From: Actinomadura litoris | Lineage (GTDB): Bacteria; Actinomycetota; Actinomycetes; Streptosporangiales; Streptosporangiaceae | Direction of reading: 5' to 3' | Assembly: GCF_009733595.1 (NCBI RefSeq) | Contig: NZ_WOFH01000005.1 | Span: forward strand, 470,406 to 534,405 | Length of the DNA stretch: 64,000 nt | In this document: positions 1 through 7,578 of the stretch, piece by piece | How positions within the stretch are numbered: position 1 is the stretch's first letter | How the letters are laid out: each line of letters begins with the position of its first letter | Program-made: the position numbers and the translations under genes | Notes under the pieces: generated by a model | Told to the model about the DNA's origin: nothing | Databases searched by the model: none | The model's input: only the letters and a program-made list of their open reading frames with translations

Positions 1-1052
1 TCCGACATCCGGCGCTCGGCGAGCCGGTCGGCGGCGACCGCCGGGGGGACGCCCTCGTCGGCGGCGAGCGCGAAGATCTTGCGGGTGGTCTCGAAGATGC
101 CGGAGGCGCGGGCCTTGGCACGGTCGAAGTCGAAGCCGTCGATCTCGTCCGCCACCTGGATCACGCCACCGGAGTTGACCACATAGTCGGGCGCGTACAG
201 GACGTCCCGGTCGGCGAGGCTCTTCTCTATGCCGGTGTGGGCGAGCTGGTTGTTCGCCGCCCCGCAGACGATCCGGGCCTGGAGGGCGGGGACGGAGTCG
301 TCGTTCAGGGAACCGCCCAGGGCGCACGGCGCATACACGTCGAGTTCCGTGCGGACCATGGCGTCCTTGTCCGGGACGACCTCCACTTCGGGGTGCTGCG
401 CCCGGACGCGTTCGACGGCGGCCTCGTTCACGTCGCAGATCACGACGTCCGCGCCGTCCTCGCGCAGGTGCTCGACCAGCCGGTGGCCGACCTTGCCGAC
501 GCCCTCGACGCCGACGCGGCGGCCATGCAGGGTGGGAGCGCCCCACACGGTCTCGGCGGCGGCGCGCATGCCCTGGAACACGCCGAACGCCGTGAGGATG
601 GAGGAGTCGCCGGCCCCGCCGTGCGCGACCGTCCTGCCGGTGACGTAACGGGACTCGCGCGCGATGACGTCCATGTCCTCGCTGAAGGTGCCGACGTCGC
701 AGGCGGTGTAGTAGCGGCCGTTCAGGGTCTGGACGAAACGCCCGTAGGCCCGTAGCAGCGCCTCCGACTTGTCCACCGACGGGTCGCCGATGATGACGGC
801 CTTGCCGCCGCCGAGGTCCAGCCCCGCCAAGGCGTTCTTGTACGCCATCCCCCGGGACAGGTTCAGGACGTCGGTGAGCGCCTCCTCCTCCGACCCGTAG
901 GGGTAGAACCGGGTGCCTCCCAGGGACGGGCCCAGGGCGGTGGAGTAGATCGCGATGATGGCGCGCAGGCCGCTGGCCTCGTCTTGGCAGAAGACGACCT
1001 GCTCGTGTCGGGGTTCTGAGCCCTTGTGAGGCGACCCGAAGACATTAGGCAC
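1..1052 (-). CDS. vdh: Valine/leucine dehydrogenase (Glu/Leu/Phe/Val dehydrogenase family), C-terminus cut by window edge
   Basis: NAD-dependent oxidative deamination of branched-chain amino acids (valine, leucine) to 2-oxo acids, feeding branched-chain acyl-CoA supply. About 350 residues are visible; only the last few are lost at the window edge. The sequence shows the family dimerisation and catalytic segment (LGGTRFYPYGSEEEAL), the glycine-rich catalytic loop LGGGKAVI containing the active-site Lys, and a Rossmann segment (VEGVGKVGHRL). The GTG start at 1052 is preceded by AGGAGG at a normal distance. The order vdh, conserved hypothetical, bldC matches the arrangement known in Streptomyces, which supports valine rather than phenylalanine dehydrogenase; substrate choice remains inference. 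Confidence 0.88.
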   Translation of the reverse strand, partial: MPNVFGSPHKGSEPRHEQVVFCQDEASGLRAIIAIYSTALGPSLGGTRFYPYGSEEEALTDVLNLSRGMAYKNALAGLDLGGGKAVIIGDPSVDKSEALLRAYGRFVQTLNGRYYTACDVGTFSEDMDVIARESRYVTGRTVAHGGAGDSSILTAFGVFQGMRAAAETVWGAPTLHGRRVGVEGVGKVGHRLVEHLREDGADVVICDVNEAAVERVRAQHPEVEVVPDKDAMVRTELDVYAPCALGGSLNDDSVPALQARIVCGAANNQLAHTGIEKSLADRDVLYAPDYVVNSGGVIQVADEIDGFDFDRAKARASGIFETTRKIFALAADEGVPPAVAADRLAERRMS

Positions 1053-1225
1053 GGTAGTGCCCTCCTCTCTGTCTCTAGATCAGCCTAAGGGGGCTACATG
1101 CCTGGCCGCCTGCGTATGCGCGTTTCCTCCGGGACGTGATCAGAGACGGGCGGGCGAGGTAACGCGCCCGTCTCGGTGGCCCTGACAGGCCCTCGCCGGG
1201 GCCAGTCTCATGTCACGATGCGGTT

Positions 1226-2143
1226 GTGTTTCCGTACGCCGCGTACCTGCGGGTATATGAGCCGGTGACCGCCTTCCCGCAACCCGCGCGGACCCTGTGG
1301 ACGGCCTACGCGGACTCCAGACGGCGCCCGAGGCGGATCCACGCCCTCGCCGCGGAGCACCGGGAGGCGGCGCGGCGCCTCACCTCCGCGCCGCCCGAGG
1401 TCGTGCCGGACCGCGAGAGCCGCGACGCCTACGTCCGCCGCTCGGACGACATGATCTTCATCTGCCCCTGGGAGACGCGGCTGCGCTCCTGGCTGGCCTT
1501 CGAGCGCTTCCGGGACGAGCGGTCCGCGGGCGTCGCGGCGGCGTTCGTCCCGCCGACGGTGGCGGAGCGGGCGACGAGCGAGTTCGAGCGCTGGAAGCGG
1601 GCGGGCCGATCACTGCGCCCGCACATCCTGACGGATGTCTGGCATGTGCCGCTGGCCTGGTTCGTGCCGTTTGCCCGCTCGGAGCGATGTCTGATGCTCG
1701 GCGCGCCCGGTACCGGATACCGGACGACGTCCGACGCTTTGCAGGAACATGCAGGTCATGGGCCTGCGACGGCCGCTCGTGCGCGTACGCTCATCTATGT
1801 CACCTCGATGGGCGAGGCCCGCCGCAGGGTCGCCTCGGCGCTGCCGGTGGTACGCGCCAACCTCGGCGAGGGGGCCGCGGACGCCGTCCCGCTGTCGGCC
1901 GGACGGCTGGAGGCCCTCGGCCGGTGGCTGGAGGAGTTCCATCCGCGGGCGCTGGTCGAGCTGGACTACGGCGGCCTCGTCCACCTCCTGGACGACCGGA
2001 CGCTCCAGGCGGACGAGTCGGTGGCGGAGATGTCCGTGGCGCTCGCCGCGATGGAGCGCGGTGAGGCCGAGCTCGCCGTCGCGATGTACAAGCGGCTCCT
2101 CGCGCGCTGGAGGCCGGTCAGGGCCCTCGAAACGGCGAACTAA
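1226..2143 (+). CDS. Conserved hypothetical protein of the vdh-bldC locus
   Basis: A 305-residue protein without a recognised domain, signal peptide or membrane segment. It begins MFPYAAYLRVYEP from a GTG codon with no strong ribosome binding site. It is diverged from vdh across a 173-bp gap and precedes bldC by about 260 bp on the same strand. A homologue in the same position between vdh and bldC is known in Streptomyces, so the linkage is old, but no function can be assigned from sequence. The middle contains several conserved-looking Trp/Arg/Pro stretches (RSWLAFERFRDER, HVPLAWFVPFARSER), consistent with a soluble cytoplasmic protein. Confidence 0.8.
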   Translation: MFPYAAYLRVYEPVTAFPQPARTLWTAYADSRRRPRRIHALAAEHREAARRLTSAPPEVVPDRESRDAYVRRSDDMIFICPWETRLRSWLAFERFRDERSAGVAAAFVPPTVAERATSEFERWKRAGRSLRPHILTDVWHVPLAWFVPFARSERCLMLGAPGTGYRTTSDALQEHAGHGPATAARARTLIYVTSMGEARRRVASALPVVRANLGEGAADAVPLSAGRLEALGRWLEEFHPRALVELDYGGLVHLLDDRTLQADESVAEMSVALAAMERGEAELAVAMYKRLLARWRPVRALETAN

Positions 2144-2407
2144 AACAAATTTCCCGAATCAGCGGGCGATACGACTATACGTGTCGCTAGAATCACGCAG
2201 CGTGACCCGCTGGCCATCGAAGACGCGCTGCTCCCGGCGTCCGCAGGGATGTTTGCACGCAACTACCGCCAGGAACTTGCTTGTTGCGCTGAGTGGTGGC
2301 AAGGTTACACGTTGTGATGTCATAGTGGCTCTTTCGGGCCATAGGGGACATCAGTGACACCGCGAGGATCAATCGCAGGATCGGTCCACGGAGGAGAGGC
2401 CGCAAAC

Positions 2408-2611
2408 ATGTCAGCACGTACGCCAGAGGCCGAGCCCCTGCTGACGCCGGCGGAGGTGGCGACGATGTTCCGCGTCGACCCCAAGACCGTCACGAGGTGG
2501 GCGAAGGCCGGGAAGCTCACGTCCATCCGCACGCTCGGGGGGCACCGCCGCTACCGCGAGGCAGAGGTGCGGGCGCTGCTGGCGGGGATCCCGCAGCAGC
2601 GGTCGGAGTAG
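2408..2611 (+). CDS. bldC: BldC, MerR-like developmental transcription factor
   Basis: Small DNA-binding protein of 67 residues consisting almost entirely of one MerR-type winged helix-turn-helix: LLTPAEVATMFRVDPKTVTRWAKAGKLTSIRTLGGHRRYRE. In Streptomyces BldC binds cooperatively to direct repeats and delays entry into development; here that role is inherited from homology. The ATG at 2408 has GGAGGAGA upstream; an in-frame extension starting at 2354 lacks a ribosome binding site and is not used. The Arg-rich wing (GGHRRYR) and the absence of any effector domain fit BldC rather than a normal MerR regulator. The 210 bp upstream is relatively AT-rich and probably carries its promoter. Confidence 0.95.
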   Translation: MSARTPEAEPLLTPAEVATMFRVDPKTVTRWAKAGKLTSIRTLGGHRRYREAEVRALLAGIPQQRSE

Positions 2612-2709
2612 CGACTCCGCTCGGAGTAGTCGCTCCATCCGGCGGCGTACCGCCGGAACCGCCGGTCACCCGGCGGAACGCAAGGGGGGTCAGGAGGCCC
2701 TTGGACGAC

Positions 2710-2852
2710 CTCGCGCGTCCATGTTCGCGCGAGGACACGCCAGAGGTCTCCTGAACAACGGGCCGGGACCACGGTCATCCGAGAATCGCGGTCCCGGACC
2801 GGCATCGTTCGACCGGATGTCCCGTCCGCGACCAACCGCGGGCGGGACATCC
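2710..2852. other. Three consecutive perfect hairpins in the bldC/TetR convergent gap
   Basis: The 533-bp gap between convergent genes (2612-3144) contains no credible ORF but has strong inverted repeats: CTCGCGCG/CGCGCGAG (2710-2717 with 2726-2733), CCGGGACC/GGTCCCGG (2763-2770 with 2790-2797) and GGATGTCCCG/CGGGACATCC (2815-2824 with 2843-2852). None is followed by a T run. They may act as tandem terminators or as a structured 3' region of the bldC transcript; which is unknown. Confidence 0.5.
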
Positions 2853-2989
2853 GCACGCCCTCACCCGCCATCCGGTCACGTGGTCGCTGTGTGTGCGCGG
2901 CCGGTGCGGCGGGGTAGGGCCGGCCTACCTCGGAGGCCACTTCTCGGTGCCGGGCGGGAGAGCGGAGGCGGCCGTGGGCCACGTCTCGG

Positions 2990-3013
2990 CGCGGCCACTT
3001 GTGGGTGGCCGCG
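2990..3013. terminator. Hairpin downstream of the TetR gene (convergent gap)
   Basis: Perfect 9-bp stem CGCGGCCAC / GTGGCCGCG with a 6-nt loop, about 130 bp beyond the stop of the minus-strand TetR gene. There is no T tract, which is common for actinobacterial terminators. It could serve either strand. Confidence 0.45.
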
Positions 3014-3144
3014 GTGGTGACGTCGTCTGACCTTCGGTCACGCTGTGCGGTCGCGTCTGTTTGCATGGACGCGTGCGGGTGTTCGTGGCCCATGGGACGT
3101 GAGTCGTCGAGTTTGGGACGCGGCGTCCACAAGAGGACAGATCT

Positions 3145-3825
3145 TCAGGGGCTCGGGTGGAGTTCCGCTCGGGCCAGGCGGTCGACGAGGGCACCGGTGT
3201 CGGGGTCGCGGCGACCGGCGGCGTCGAGCATGACCACGAGCTGGTCGGCCAGGAGTCCCTCCAGGTCAGGACGTGGGACGTCGCGGTTCTCCAGCCAGTC
3301 CAGGCAGGCGGTCTCCACGGCGGCCATCCAGGAACGCAGCGTGATGCGCAGGATGGGCTGCGGAGACGCGACTCCCAAGGAGTGGAGGATGCGGTCGAGA
3401 AGGAGTCGGCGGATGCCGTCGACGATTTCGCCCACTTCGCCGGAACGGTCGGCCGGGCCGCCGCGAAGGAGGGCGGTATAGCCGGCGGCGTGGCTTTCGA
3501 CGAAGTCGAAGTAGCGTTCGAGAGAGATGCGCAGGCGGTCGAGGGGGGCGCCCTCGGCGGGGGGTTCGAGGAGGACCGACAGCCGCTTGGCCGCGCTTCC
3601 GAGAGCGGCCAGGTAAAGCTCGTACTTGCCGCCGAAGTAGTGGTAGACCAATGCGCGGGAGGCGCCGGCGGCGGCCGCGACATCGTCGATCGAGATGTCC
3701 TCGGGCGGGCGGGTGCTGAACAACTGCAGCGCCGCTTCGATCAGTTCGTCGCGCCGTTCGTCGACGCTGAGCCTGCGGCGTCCGGGGCGGGTGCCCTCCC
3801 GGCTCCGTGCCTTTCCACCGGCCAC
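3145..3825 (-). CDS. TetR/AcrR family transcriptional regulator
   Basis: A 226-residue regulator. The N-terminal helix-turn-helix spans roughly residues 20-65 (RRDELIEAALQLFSTRPPEDISIDDVAAAAGASRALVYHYFGGK), followed by an alpha-helical ligand-binding domain with family-typical SLERYFDFVESHAAGYTALLRGG. The GTG at 3825 (GGGAGA upstream, about 7 nt) is preferred over an upstream in-frame start that would add 49 unrelated residues. It lies divergent from the LacI-type gene across about 300 bp, with no enzyme gene adjacent that would reveal its ligand. Convergent to bldC. Effector and targets unknown. Confidence 0.85.
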   Translation of the reverse strand: MAGGKARSREGTRPGRRRLSVDERRDELIEAALQLFSTRPPEDISIDDVAAAAGASRALVYHYFGGKYELYLAALGSAAKRLSVLLEPPAEGAPLDRLRISLERYFDFVESHAAGYTALLRGGPADRSGEVGEIVDGIRRLLLDRILHSLGVASPQPILRITLRSWMAAVETACLDWLENRDVPRPDLEGLLADQLVVMLDAAGRRDPDTGALVDRLARAELHPSP

Positions 3826-4130
3826 GGCATGATCTCCCACCTGGGCAGCGTATCCGAGCGTGAACGGCCACCCGCCGCCCGCGGGCGGGGCCCGGCGCCG
3901 TTTTCGCCGGGTCCTGATCACGCCAGAATACGGCTGTGGCCCGAAACACCATAGCCCCGAACTGCCATTCACGGATGCCCGTTACTGACTGTTGCGACGA
4001 TATGGGGTGAAGCCGAGGCATCATGGCATCTCCTCCCGCGCGGAGGCGGGCGCGCCGAGACTTCCCTGCAGTGGATCCCCGGGGCGCCATCGCGGCAAGT
4101 CCTGCAGGCCCCCCTCCTGGACGGAGTGCC

Positions 4131-5243
4131 ATGTCATCTGGTGAAGGAAGCCCCCCGCACAACAGGCCGGTGATGGGAGAAGGCGCGGTTCCCCCACCGC
4201 GCGACGGCGGCCCTCATTCGGCGCGCGGCGAAGGGAGGTCGGTACCCGCGCCCAAACCGACCATCCGCAACGTCGCCGAGCGAGCCGGCGTGTCCAAGTC
4301 GCTCGTGTCGCTTGTCATGCGGGGGTCACCCCACGTGAGCGAAAGGCGGCGGCAGGCCGTCCTCCAGGCGGCGCGGGAGCTCGGCTACCGGCCGAACGCC
4401 GTGGCGCGCAGCCTCGTCGAAGGACGGACGAGGCTGATCGGCGCCATCGTCGCCGACCTGCACAACCCCTTCTTCGCGGAGTTCCTCGACGGGTTGCAGG
4501 AGAGCCTGCACGGTGAGGGGCTGCGGATGCTGGTCGGCAGCGGGCGGTGGGATCCGCTGTTCGAGGCCGAGGCGGTGGAGGCGTTCCTGGAGATGCGGGT
4601 GGACGGCCTCGTGCTGCTCAGCGTCGTCCCCGAGTCGTTGAAGGAGGCCGCCGCCAGCGTGCCCGTGGTGGTGGTCGGCGAGCGCGACGTCGTCGGCGTC
4701 GACATCGTGGTGGACGACGACGAGCTGGGCGCGAGCCTGGCCGTCGACCACCTCGTCGAGCTCGGGCACCGGCGGATCGCGCACATCGAGGGCGCGCGCT
4801 CGACCACCGCGCGGTACCGGCGCGCGGGCTATGAGAAGGCGATGCGACGGCACGGCCTGACGGACGAGATCGTCGTCGAGCCCGGAGACTTCACCGAGGA
4901 GGGCGGCTACCGCGCCACCCGCGCGCTGCTGCGCCGCGACCCCCGGCCGACGGCGATCTTCGCGCCGAACGACCTGGTGGCGACGGGCGCGCTGTCGGCG
5001 GCCGACGAGCTGGAGACGCCGGTGCCGACGCAGCTGTCGATCGTCGGATACGACAACACGCACCTCGCGGCGATCAGGCACATCTCGCTGACCAGCGTCG
5101 ACCAGCCGCGCCGGGACATGGGACGGGTGGCCGCCGAGCTGCTCACCGCGCGGATCGGCGACCCGTCGCGGATCGCGCGGCAGAACCTCGTGGTCCCGCA
5201 CCTGGTGATCCGATCGACGACGGGCCCGGTGCCCGTCCTGTAG
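4131..5243 (+). CDS. LacI family transcriptional regulator
   Basis: A 370-residue sugar-responsive repressor type protein. The DNA-binding domain PTIRNVAERAGVSKSLVSLVMRG carries the LacI helix-turn-helix and is followed by the hinge segment RPNAVARSLVEGRT, then a periplasmic-binding-protein-like effector domain (IGAIVADLHNPFFAEFLDGLQ ... IFAPNDLVATGAL ... VPTQLSIVGYDNTHLA ... LTSVDQP). The ATG at 4131 is chosen because GGAG lies about 5 nt upstream; this leaves an unusual Pro/Gly-rich tail of some 40 residues before the helix-turn-helix, so the exact start is uncertain. No sugar genes adjoin it; the ABC importer about 8 kb downstream is a possible target, but only by inference. Confidence 0.88.
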   Translation: MSSGEGSPPHNRPVMGEGAVPPPRDGGPHSARGEGRSVPAPKPTIRNVAERAGVSKSLVSLVMRGSPHVSERRRQAVLQAARELGYRPNAVARSLVEGRTRLIGAIVADLHNPFFAEFLDGLQESLHGEGLRMLVGSGRWDPLFEAEAVEAFLEMRVDGLVLLSVVPESLKEAAASVPVVVVGERDVVGVDIVVDDDELGASLAVDHLVELGHRRIAHIEGARSTTARYRRAGYEKAMRRHGLTDEIVVEPGDFTEEGGYRATRALLRRDPRPTAIFAPNDLVATGALSAADELETPVPTQLSIVGYDNTHLAAIRHISLTSVDQPRRDMGRVAAELLTARIGDPSRIARQNLVVPHLVIRSTTGPVPVL

Positions 5244-5324
5244 TGGCCACGGCCAGGTCCCGGTGCCACGGCCCGGCCCCGGTACCGACGGCCGGGTTCC
5301 CGGTGGTCACGGTCAGGCCCCCCG
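5244..5324. repeat. Degenerate 20-bp tandem repeat directly after the LacI stop codon
   Basis: Four imperfect units of 19-21 bp, beginning TGGCCACGGCCAGGTCCCGG at 5244, then at 5264, 5283 and 5304. The array begins at the base following the TAG stop. The rest of the gap to 5574 has no gene and presumably holds the promoter of the next small gene. Confidence 0.6.
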
Positions 5325-5574
5325 CCTCCTCCAAGCTCCCCATCTGTCGTAGGGGCCCGCACGTGTTCCCGAGGTAGATCGTTCCTCGGACCGGTGCGCC
5401 CCGGGTAAGGGCCCGGCCAAGCCTGCCGTATTCGCCGGATCCCGGGCCGCCGCCGGAGGGTTAATGGACGCAACCGTTCGGCGGGGCCCGGTTCCGGCGC
5501 GGCCTCGGGTGAGGCCGCCCGTGTCGGCTCCGTCCTGCGTGACACGGGGAAGCTTCACCCAGGGGGGTCGGCTC

Positions 5575-5811
5575 ATGCGTGATCCGGAATTGGTGTCGTG
5601 CGCGCAGCGCGCGGCGAACGAGTTGGAACGCGCGTGGACGGAGTGGCGGCATGCGCGCGGGCTCGCCGAGCAGGTCTCGGAGTCCGTCGCCAGCTACGTG
5701 GCCCACTCGATCGACCATCCGTGGGGGCAGCCCCGGGTGGTGCTGGGCCTGGACGCGGATGAGGCGCGCGCGCTCGCCGCGCTCCTCGGCAAGGAGGGCC
5801 CGCTCGGGTAG
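5575..5811 (+). CDS. Small conserved hypothetical protein
   Basis: A 78-residue, mainly helical protein starting MRDPELVSCAQRAANELERAW from an ATG preceded by a run of six G residues. It has no signal peptide or membrane segment and no recognised domain; the central part contains SYVAHSIDHPWGQPRVV followed by a short helix (DADEARALAALLG). Third-position GC bias supports coding. Its stop codon lies inside the first unit of a tandem repeat. Function unknown. Confidence 0.65.
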   Translation: MRDPELVSCAQRAANELERAWTEWRHARGLAEQVSESVASYVAHSIDHPWGQPRVVLGLDADEARALAALLGKEGPLG

Positions 5812-5920
5812 GCGGCCTGACGCGCTCGGGCAGGCGGCACGGCCCACCCGGCAGGCGGCACGGTCCGCCCGGGTAGGCGGCACGATGCGCCCGGATAGGC
5901 GGCACGGCCCCGCTCGGGAG
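5801..5920. repeat. Degenerate ~21-bp tandem repeat overlapping the end of the small gene
   Basis: About five copies of a unit resembling CGCCCGGGTAGGCGGCACG in the 5801-5920 stretch. The first copy provides the TAG stop of the preceding gene. The core AGGCGGCACG is the best conserved part. It lies upstream of the amidase gene and could also influence its transcription. Confidence 0.7.
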
Positions 5921-6044
5921 GGCCCGCCCGCCTGCGCCGCGCGTGGCTGAGTCCTGCCCATTTCGTGGAACTTCGTTTGACGAACCCGGGTCCGTGTGCA
6001 GACTGTCAGGGTCGGTCACGAAGTCGTCACGGAGGGCGGGGTCT

Positions 6045-6905
6045 GTGCGCATCCATCGAGGCGGCCCCGCGGCCGCCGGTCTCGCGCTGTGCCTCGGCGT
6101 CCTGGCGGCCTGCGGTGGATCGTCCGACGACGCCTCAGGCGACCCCGCCGCGCCCCCCACGGTGCGCGGGACGGCCCCGCAGAGCGCGACCGGCTCCGAG
6201 GGGCCGAGGTCCCCGGAGGGCTCGCCAGAGGGCTCCCTGGACGGCTCCGCCCTGCGCGGCAAGGTGATCGTGATCGACCCCGGGCACAACGGGGGCAACG
6301 CCTCGCACCCGTCCGAGATCAACAAGCAGGTGCCGATCGGGAACGGCAGCAAGGAGTGCGACACGTCCGGCACGAGCACGAACGCCGGATACGAGGAGCA
6401 CGCCTTCACCTGGGACGTCTCGAACCGGCTCGCGAAGCTGCTGCGCGCCGGGGGCGCCAAGGTGACGCTGACCCGCAAGAACGACACGAGCGTCGGGCCG
6501 TGCATCACCGAGCGGGCGGCGGTCGGCAACCGGCTGCGCGCCGACGCGGCGCTGTCCGTCCACGCGGACGGGGCGTCCGCGTCCGGGCACGGTTTCCACA
6601 TCATCGAGCCGATCGGCGTGAAAGGCCACAACACCGAGGCCGTCCCCGCCTCCCTCAAGCTCGGCCGGAACCTCCGGGACGCCTACCGCTCGGGCACCGA
6701 CGTCCCGTACTCGAACTACATCGGCGAGAAGGGGCTCGACCGGCGCAGCGACCTCGGCGGGCTGAACCTGTCGACGGTGCCGAAGGTGTTCATCGAGTGC
6801 GGCAACATGCGCAACGCGGGCGACGCGGGCAGGCTGTCCAGCTCGTCGTTCCGGCAGCGCATCGCCGAGTCGCTGGCCAAGGGCTTCGACGCCTACTTCC
6901 GCTGA
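6045..6905 (+). CDS. N-acetylmuramoyl-L-alanine amidase (Amidase_3), lipoprotein
   Basis: Zinc peptidoglycan amidase that cleaves the bond between N-acetylmuramic acid and the stem peptide; acts outside the membrane. From the GTG at 6045 (GGAGGG upstream) the 286-residue product starts with a lipoprotein signal ending LAAC (Cys23), then a Pro/Ser/Gly-rich linker to about residue 70, then the Amidase_3 domain. Metal and catalytic residues are visible: His81 in IDPGHNGG, Glu117/118 in AGYEEHAF, His173 in SVHADG and Glu252 in VFIECGNMRN. The layout resembles the mycobacterial Rv3717 type but with a lipid anchor. Transcribed alone and closed by a strong hairpin. Confidence 0.9.
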   Translation: MRIHRGGPAAAGLALCLGVLAACGGSSDDASGDPAAPPTVRGTAPQSATGSEGPRSPEGSPEGSLDGSALRGKVIVIDPGHNGGNASHPSEINKQVPIGNGSKECDTSGTSTNAGYEEHAFTWDVSNRLAKLLRAGGAKVTLTRKNDTSVGPCITERAAVGNRLRADAALSVHADGASASGHGFHIIEPIGVKGHNTEAVPASLKLGRNLRDAYRSGTDVPYSNYIGEKGLDRRSDLGGLNLSTVPKVFIECGNMRNAGDAGRLSSSSFRQRIAESLAKGFDAYFR

Positions 6906-6925
6906 CCGCGACGCCCGGCGGTTCC

Positions 6926-6957
6926 GCGGCGCCCCGTCCCCTGAACCGGGGCGCCGC
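6926..6957. terminator. Bidirectional terminator between amidase and carbonic anhydrase genes
   Basis: Perfect 11-bp stem GCGGCGCCCCG / CGGGGCGCCGC with a 10-nt loop, filling the 60-bp gap between two convergent genes. Confidence 0.75.
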
Positions 6958-6965
6958 GTGTCACC

Positions 6966-7460
6966 TCAGGGCTTCACCTCGCGCAGGCGCCCGGTCTCGA
7001 CCTCGTAGACGAAGCCGCGCACCTGGTCGGTGTGCGGGATGAACGGGTCGGACGTGACGCGCCGGATCGACTGGCGGACGTCCTCCTCCAGGTCGGGGAA
7101 CGCCTCGGCGGCCCAGTCGGGCTTGACGCCCGTCTCCCGCTGGATGTCGGCCTTGAACCCGTCGTCGGTGAAGGTCAGCATGCCGCAGTCGGTGTGGTGG
7201 ATCAGGATGATCTCGCGGGTGCCGAGCAGCCGCTGGCTGATCGCGAGGCTGCGGCGCTCGCCCGCGGTGATCACGCCGCCGGCGTTGCGGATGACGTGGG
7301 CGTCCCCCTCGCTCAGGCCGAGGACCCCGTAGGGGTTGAGCCGCGCGTCCATGCAGGCGACGACCGCGACGCCCTTGCCGGGCGGGAGGGGCAGGTCGCC
7401 CTTGTCGAATGTGGCGGCGTATCGCTCGGCGTTGGCGAGGAGTTCGTCTGTCACGCTCAT
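6966..7460 (-). CDS. Beta-class carbonic anhydrase
   Basis: Catalyses reversible hydration of CO2 to bicarbonate in the cytoplasm. The 164-residue protein carries the beta-class zinc ligands: Cys36 within ACMDARLNP (with the Asp38-Arg40 dyad), His89 and Cys92 within HHTDCGM. The segment HVIRNAGGVIT is also family-typical. Length and motif order match the short actinobacterial type. The ATG is preceded by GGAAGG. Single gene, convergent with the amidase. Confidence 0.93.
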   Translation of the reverse strand: MSVTDELLANAERYAATFDKGDLPLPPGKGVAVVACMDARLNPYGVLGLSEGDAHVIRNAGGVITAGERRSLAISQRLLGTREIILIHHTDCGMLTFTDDGFKADIQRETGVKPDWAAEAFPDLEEDVRQSIRRVTSDPFIPHTDQVRGFVYEVETGRLREVKP

Positions 7461-7578
7461 GGCGGCCTTCCGTTCGCTCGGGACCTCAGGATTTCCGATT
7501 AAAACGGTAGAGTCAATGGGTAATGACGCACCGTGATTTCCGGGCCCGCGGAGTGTCGGGAGCGGGCAGGATGGGCGG

